Part shown: positions 59,816-64,000 of the stretch, in pieces
Layout of the letters: the number at the start of each line of letters is the position of its first letter
Position numbering within the stretch: position 1 is the stretch's first letter
Assembly (NCBI RefSeq): GCF_963259705.1
Contig: NC_081844.1
Location: 36,211,341-36,275,340, forward strand
Origin: Myotis daubentonii
Lineage: Eukaryota > Chordata > Mammalia > Chiroptera > Vespertilionidae
Direction: 5' to 3'
DNA: 64,000 nt
Translations under genes and position numbers: made by a program
Notes under the pieces: generated by a model
What the model saw: only the letters and a program-made list of their open reading frames with translations
What the model was told of the DNA's origin: nothing
Database searches by the model: none

Positions 59816-60189
59816 CTAGAGGCCCAGTGCATGGATTCGTGCACCAGTGGGGACCCTTGGCATAGCCTGCAGTGATCAGGCCAAAACCAGCAGTCCAACA
59901 CCACCTGCTCCTCCTGCCTGCCACACTTGCTCATCCTGGCCCTGCTGCACCTGCTGATGCCACTGCCTGCTACTCGATAGGCTCGCTACTGCTCTGCTGT
60001 GGTCTTGGGGCTGTGGCGGCCAGCTGTGAGCCCTGTGCCTGGCGCTTGTCAGTCAGCTGAGTGGCACTCCCGCTGTGGGAGCGCACTGACCACCAGGGGG
60101 CAGCTCCTGCATTGAGCATCTGCCCCCTGGTGGTCAGTGCGTGTCATAGCAACCGGTCTACTGGTCATTCAGTCGCTTAGGCTTTTATT

Positions 60190-60240
<51 letters not shown>

Positions 60241-60277
60241 TTCGTTTATTCAATGCTTAGGCTTTTATATATATAGA
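59816..60277 (-). mobile_element. HeliBat-like Helitron with CTCF-like palindrome and (TTTA)n
   Basis: Antisense CTAGAGGCCCAGTGCATGGA TTCGTGCACC at left, minus-strand TCTATATATATAAAAGCC at right, A|T insertion. It contains the palindrome 60083-60140 and a TTTA repeat (60186-60243) that split or duplicated the CTTAGGCTTTTAT end motif. Confidence 0.88.
60083..60140. promoter_or_regulatory. CTCF-like inverted repeat in Helitron
   Basis: Arms 60083-60103 and 60120-60140 are perfect 21-bp complements identical to those of the 53.7-kb copy; the loop differs by one base (CTCCTGCATTGAGCAT). Each arm carries CCACCAGGGGGCAG. Confidence 0.7.
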
Positions 60278-60524
60278 TAGAGCCCATACTCAAATTTTTC
60301 CATTGTTCAAATCCAGGATCACAAACTACACTTAGCTGTCACTGTCCCTTTGGTTACTCAGTTCCAAACCTGTTCCCCCAACTCCCTATCCATAAGCTGT
60401 GAGTAGGCATCAAAGGTATCCTTTTAGTATGTGGGCTTAGGCAGACCAACAATGGGCATAAGGCTGAAGAAGGTCCTGATCATGTCTAGGAATAGCCATA
60501 CTAACAGGTCTTCTTTAGGCTTAG

Positions 60525-61583
<1,059 letters not shown>

Positions 61584-61639
61584 CATTTAAGTCAAGGAAT
61601 ATAACAGGAATGTGTGTTTCCATCCCAGGAACTGGGGTC
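61584..61639 (-). CDS. KIF13B: KIF13B 56-base exon
   Basis: The acceptor TTATGTTTTAG precedes 61639 and the donor ATG/GTAAGTT follows 61584. With split codons at both ends (Trp before, Ala after) it encodes TPVPGMETHIPVIFLDLN, the entry to the DUF3694-type region. Phases (2 before, 1 after) fit both neighbours exactly, which confirms the boundaries. Confidence 0.96.
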
Positions 61640-62384
61640 CTAAAACATAATGAACAAATAGCATCTCAAATAAAGCAGACAGTCTCAGCAGCCCGGACAT
61701 GGTGCCACAGCCTTAATCACAGCCAGCCAACAATAACTCTGCTGCTGGGTTTGCTGTAATAAACATCAGAGATGCCACAGAGCCCTGACGGTAAGTGCTG
61801 CCTCTCTTCTTGGGTGCTCTCGGGTGTAATTATCATGTGCTCTGAAATTAGAACTCCGTCTTCTAAGATGCATATACCTGTTTATAAATGAGGCTTCCTT
61901 GTTTAAAGTTACTTTCTTATAAAATTATATACCTAAGGGCCCCATATGGCTTCATTTACTATTTTTAATTTCTATAAAGTGGCACAGAAATCTGCTGACA
62001 GTACAGTTTTCACAAGACCAAAACTAAAAACTCCTAGAGATGCAATTTTATGATGACCAAATGGTCTTTTAAGGGAATGACCCAAGTAATTAACATATTA
62101 ACTATTTTTTTAAAATGCTAAGTGCACTGGTACTAAATATTGATTTAGATTCTCAGAAATCTTAATTATTTGAGCTCATAACAATATTATTTAATAAAAC
62201 AATTTTAGGCCATAGTTATTCCAACTCATGAAAATAATTTAAACACTTCCTCTAATTCAAACAACTTTCCCCCCCATATGCTGCAATGAGCCTTCCATTA
62301 ATTAAAGCACAGGCAAAATTCCTACAGAAAGCAGTTGGCTTAGTGAGCATTAGAATCTTAGGAGACACGTGGCGGCATGCATAC

Positions 62385-62511
62385 CATTCTGCTGGGGCCC
62401 CTGGAATCCCACTGCCGGCGGAGGGGACCATAACCGCATTCCTCTCCTCAGTTAGAGTCAACCTCATCTCTAGAAGCTGAGCTTCACGGTCAGCATCATC
62501 CTCTGTTTTGT
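62385..62511 (-). CDS. KIF13B: KIF13B 127-base exon
   Basis: The acceptor CTGATGTTTTAG precedes 62511 and the donor AATG/GTATGCA follows 62385. It finishes an Asp codon, then encodes KTEDDADREAQLLEMRLTLT and EERNAVMVPSAGSGIPGAPA, ending in the first two bases of Trp. It joins the stalk helix to a Gly/Pro-rich hinge. The donor GTATGC is suboptimal. Confidence 0.96.
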
Positions 62512-62675
62512 CTAAAACATCAGGAATGAGGATCAGATAGGGCTATTTCACTTGCTACTTACACTTTTGTCCTGTGTATCAACAGGATGTCTATATTTCA
62601 GTTACTTTATGATGAGGGTTCACTAGAAACTTATGACTTCCTCAAGTCATGATAAAAAAATTATGATTAAAAAAA
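62512..62675. other. intron, no recognised feature
   Basis: Short intronic DNA before a SINE; no signal seen. Confidence 0.4.
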
Positions 62676-62687
62676 ACTATAAGCTAG

Positions 62688-62946
62688 CCCTAACCGGTTT
62701 GGCTCAGTGGACAGAGCATCGGCCTGCGGACTGAGGGGTCCCGAGTTCGATTCCGATCAAGGGCATGTACCTTGGTTGCGGGCACATCCCCAGGAGTGGG
62801 TGTGCAAGAGGCAGCTGATCAATATTTCTCTCTCATCGATGTTTCTAACTCTCTATCCCTCTCCCTTCCTCTCTGTAAAAAAAAATCAATAAAATATATT
62901 TTTTAAAAAAGAAGAAAACACTTTTAAAAACAAACAAACAAAAAAC
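62688..62946 (+). mobile_element. VES-type SINE with target duplication
   Basis: Full head CCCTAACCGGTTTGGCTCAG and box B GAGTTCGATTCC, body CTCTCATCGATGTTTCTAAC, tail AAATCAATAAAATATATT. Flanked by the 12-bp ACTATAAGCTAG (62676-62687, 62947-62958). Tail extended by an AAAC repeat. Confidence 0.94.
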
Positions 62947-63332
62947 ACTATAAGCTAGTGAGGCTGGTGTACTCTTACAGAGGCCATGCCCAATTCATGG
63001 AAGGCCTACAGTGGAAGAGGACATGAATAATTTCTTCCAGAGTCAGAGGATTTAAGTACTTTGGACAAGAAATCAAGAAATGTTAGCATCTTCCCGAAGT
63101 TATTTTTGAGGGACAATGTTTACTTTGTGTACCATATTTTCTCTTTATCTGGTGGGGGCTGGAGGAGACCTATGCAGAGACATCACTCCAATTAGATAAA
63201 TGTTCTTTGGAAAGGCTATGACACAGTAACATTCCTATGCTCTTGCCATCCCCATAACTGATGTGTTCATTTACTTCTAATTTACGTGGCTGCAAATGGC
63301 GGGGAGAGAAATATTCAATGTGCTCCTCTTAC

Positions 63333-63432
63333 CATGTTTACTAACAAGCTTCTGCAGTTGTTGATCTAAGTACTCCTGACGTTTTGTTAACGCATTTAGC
63401 CATTTTCTACGTAGTCTCTCTAAATCCCGATC
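63333..63432 (-). CDS. KIF13B: KIF13B exon, distal stalk (first in window)
   Basis: The acceptor GTTTTCTTCCAG precedes 63432 and the donor CATG/GTAAGAG follows 63333. It is 33 codons plus one base: DRDLERLRRKWLNALTKRQE then YLDQQLQKLVSKH. Strongly charged with Leu at heptad spacing, so a coiled-coil-type stalk helix. This is the most N-terminal part of KIF13B in the window; upstream exons lie beyond 64000. Confidence 0.95.
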
Positions 63433-63537
63433 CTGGAAGAAAACAAGGGAAATGACAGTAAATATAATGTGTAGGCGATGTATCTAAAACGATGCTCTAT
63501 CTTACCTTACTCTAATGTGCTTCAAAAATGTTAAGTA

Positions 63538-63708
63538 TCCTATATAATAAAAGGCTAATATGCAAATTGTCCCCTTGACAGGGAGTTCGACCAGGGGGCG
63601 GGGTCAGCCAGCCAACCACCCACGACCCCTCCCCCGAGCTGGCCTGGCCAAATTGGGACGGGCTGGCCAGACCCCACCTTTGTATGAATTTGTGCACCAG
63701 CCCTCTAG
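63538..63708 (+). mobile_element. HeliBat-like Helitron, 171 bp
   Basis: The clearest copy: 5' TCCTATATAATAAAAGGCTA, 3' hairpin region TGTATGAATTTGTGCACC then GCCCTCTAG, inserted exactly between A (63537) and T (63709). It lies 105 bases upstream of the 63432 acceptor. No coding capacity. Confidence 0.9.
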
Positions 63709-63917
63709 TTATTTTGGGGCCGATGGGGGGGGGGGGGGGGAGTGGCAATAAGAGGGGAAGGGGCTGCGGGAGGTTGACTGTGGGAGCACACTGACCACCA
63801 GGGGGCAGCTCCTGCATTGAGTACCCCCTGGTGGTCAGTGCACGTCATAGCAACTGGTCGATCTGTTGTTCCAGTCATTCTGGTTGCAACAGTCACTTAG
63901 GCTTTTATATATACAGA
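63709..63917 (-). mobile_element. partial Helitron in opposite orientation with CTCF-like palindrome
   Basis: Minus-strand 5' end TCTGTATATATAAAAGCC (63917 downward) and interior GTGGGAGCACACTGACCACC; its 3' CTAG end is missing where it meets the plus-strand Helitron. A G-run (63726-63740) is near the junction. Confidence 0.8.
63789..63840. promoter_or_regulatory. CTCF-like inverted repeat in Helitron, decayed copy
   Basis: Arms 63789-63805 and 63824-63840 are perfect over 17 bp. The left arm keeps CCACCAGGGGGCAG; the right arm has lost the CAG/CTG end (TACCCCCTGGTGG). Confidence 0.65.
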
Positions 63918-64000
63918 TGTCTATTATTGTCACTAGTTGGCTCCAGCCATTATTCAGAACAGTAACTTTCAGAAATTAAAACATCATCATTAGGGTAAGA

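Noticed and set aside
62688..62760. Possible tRNA gene (box A and box B present)
   Set aside because: Same reason: SINE head flanked by a target duplication.

Overview
The window is mammalian genomic DNA, almost certainly from a vesper bat (Vespertilionidae) or a close relative. This rests on the repeats: about thirteen tRNA-derived VES-type SINEs, seven HeliBat-like Helitron copies or fragments (5' TC, 3' hairpin plus CTAG), two SPIN-like hAT elements, further non-autonomous hAT elements and truncated young L1 3' ends. No bacterial-style coding or operon structure is present.

One protein-coding gene dominates: the 3' half of KIF13B (kinesin-3 family motor, also GAKIN), read on the minus strand. 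Fourteen exons were placed by hand from GT/AG junctions, and their phases chain without a break from 63432 down to the stop codon ending at 8743. Together they encode the last 853 residues: the distal stalk, the DUF3694-type kinesin-3 domain, a basic Ser-rich segment, a long disordered linker and the C-terminal CAP-Gly domain. The motor, FHA and MAGUK-binding parts lie beyond the right edge. The 3' UTR runs about 3.9 kb to minus-strand poly(A) signals at 4988-4993 and 4888-4893.

Positions 1 to about 2700 look like the 3' UTR of a plus-strand gene ending at two AATAAA signals. The convergent neighbour of KIF13B in mammals is HMBOX1, so this is probably HMBOX1, but no coding sequence is visible to prove it. 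About 2.2 kb of repeat-poor DNA separates the two 3' ends.

The introns hold nearly everything else: ancient L1M, L2 and MIR pieces, a class-II ERV solo LTR nested in a SINE (29819-30628), a 33-bp minisatellite, and the bat-specific transposons. The most interesting structure is a hairpin-forming inverted repeat carried by three Helitron copies (53.7, 60.1 and 63.8 kb). Each arm is a near-consensus CTCF motif, giving convergent CTCF motif pairs on a mobile element inside KIF13B introns. A separate perfect 20-bp inverted repeat with a 7-nt loop lies at 59758-59804. Introns not covered by a listed feature show no recognisable gene or RNA gene.
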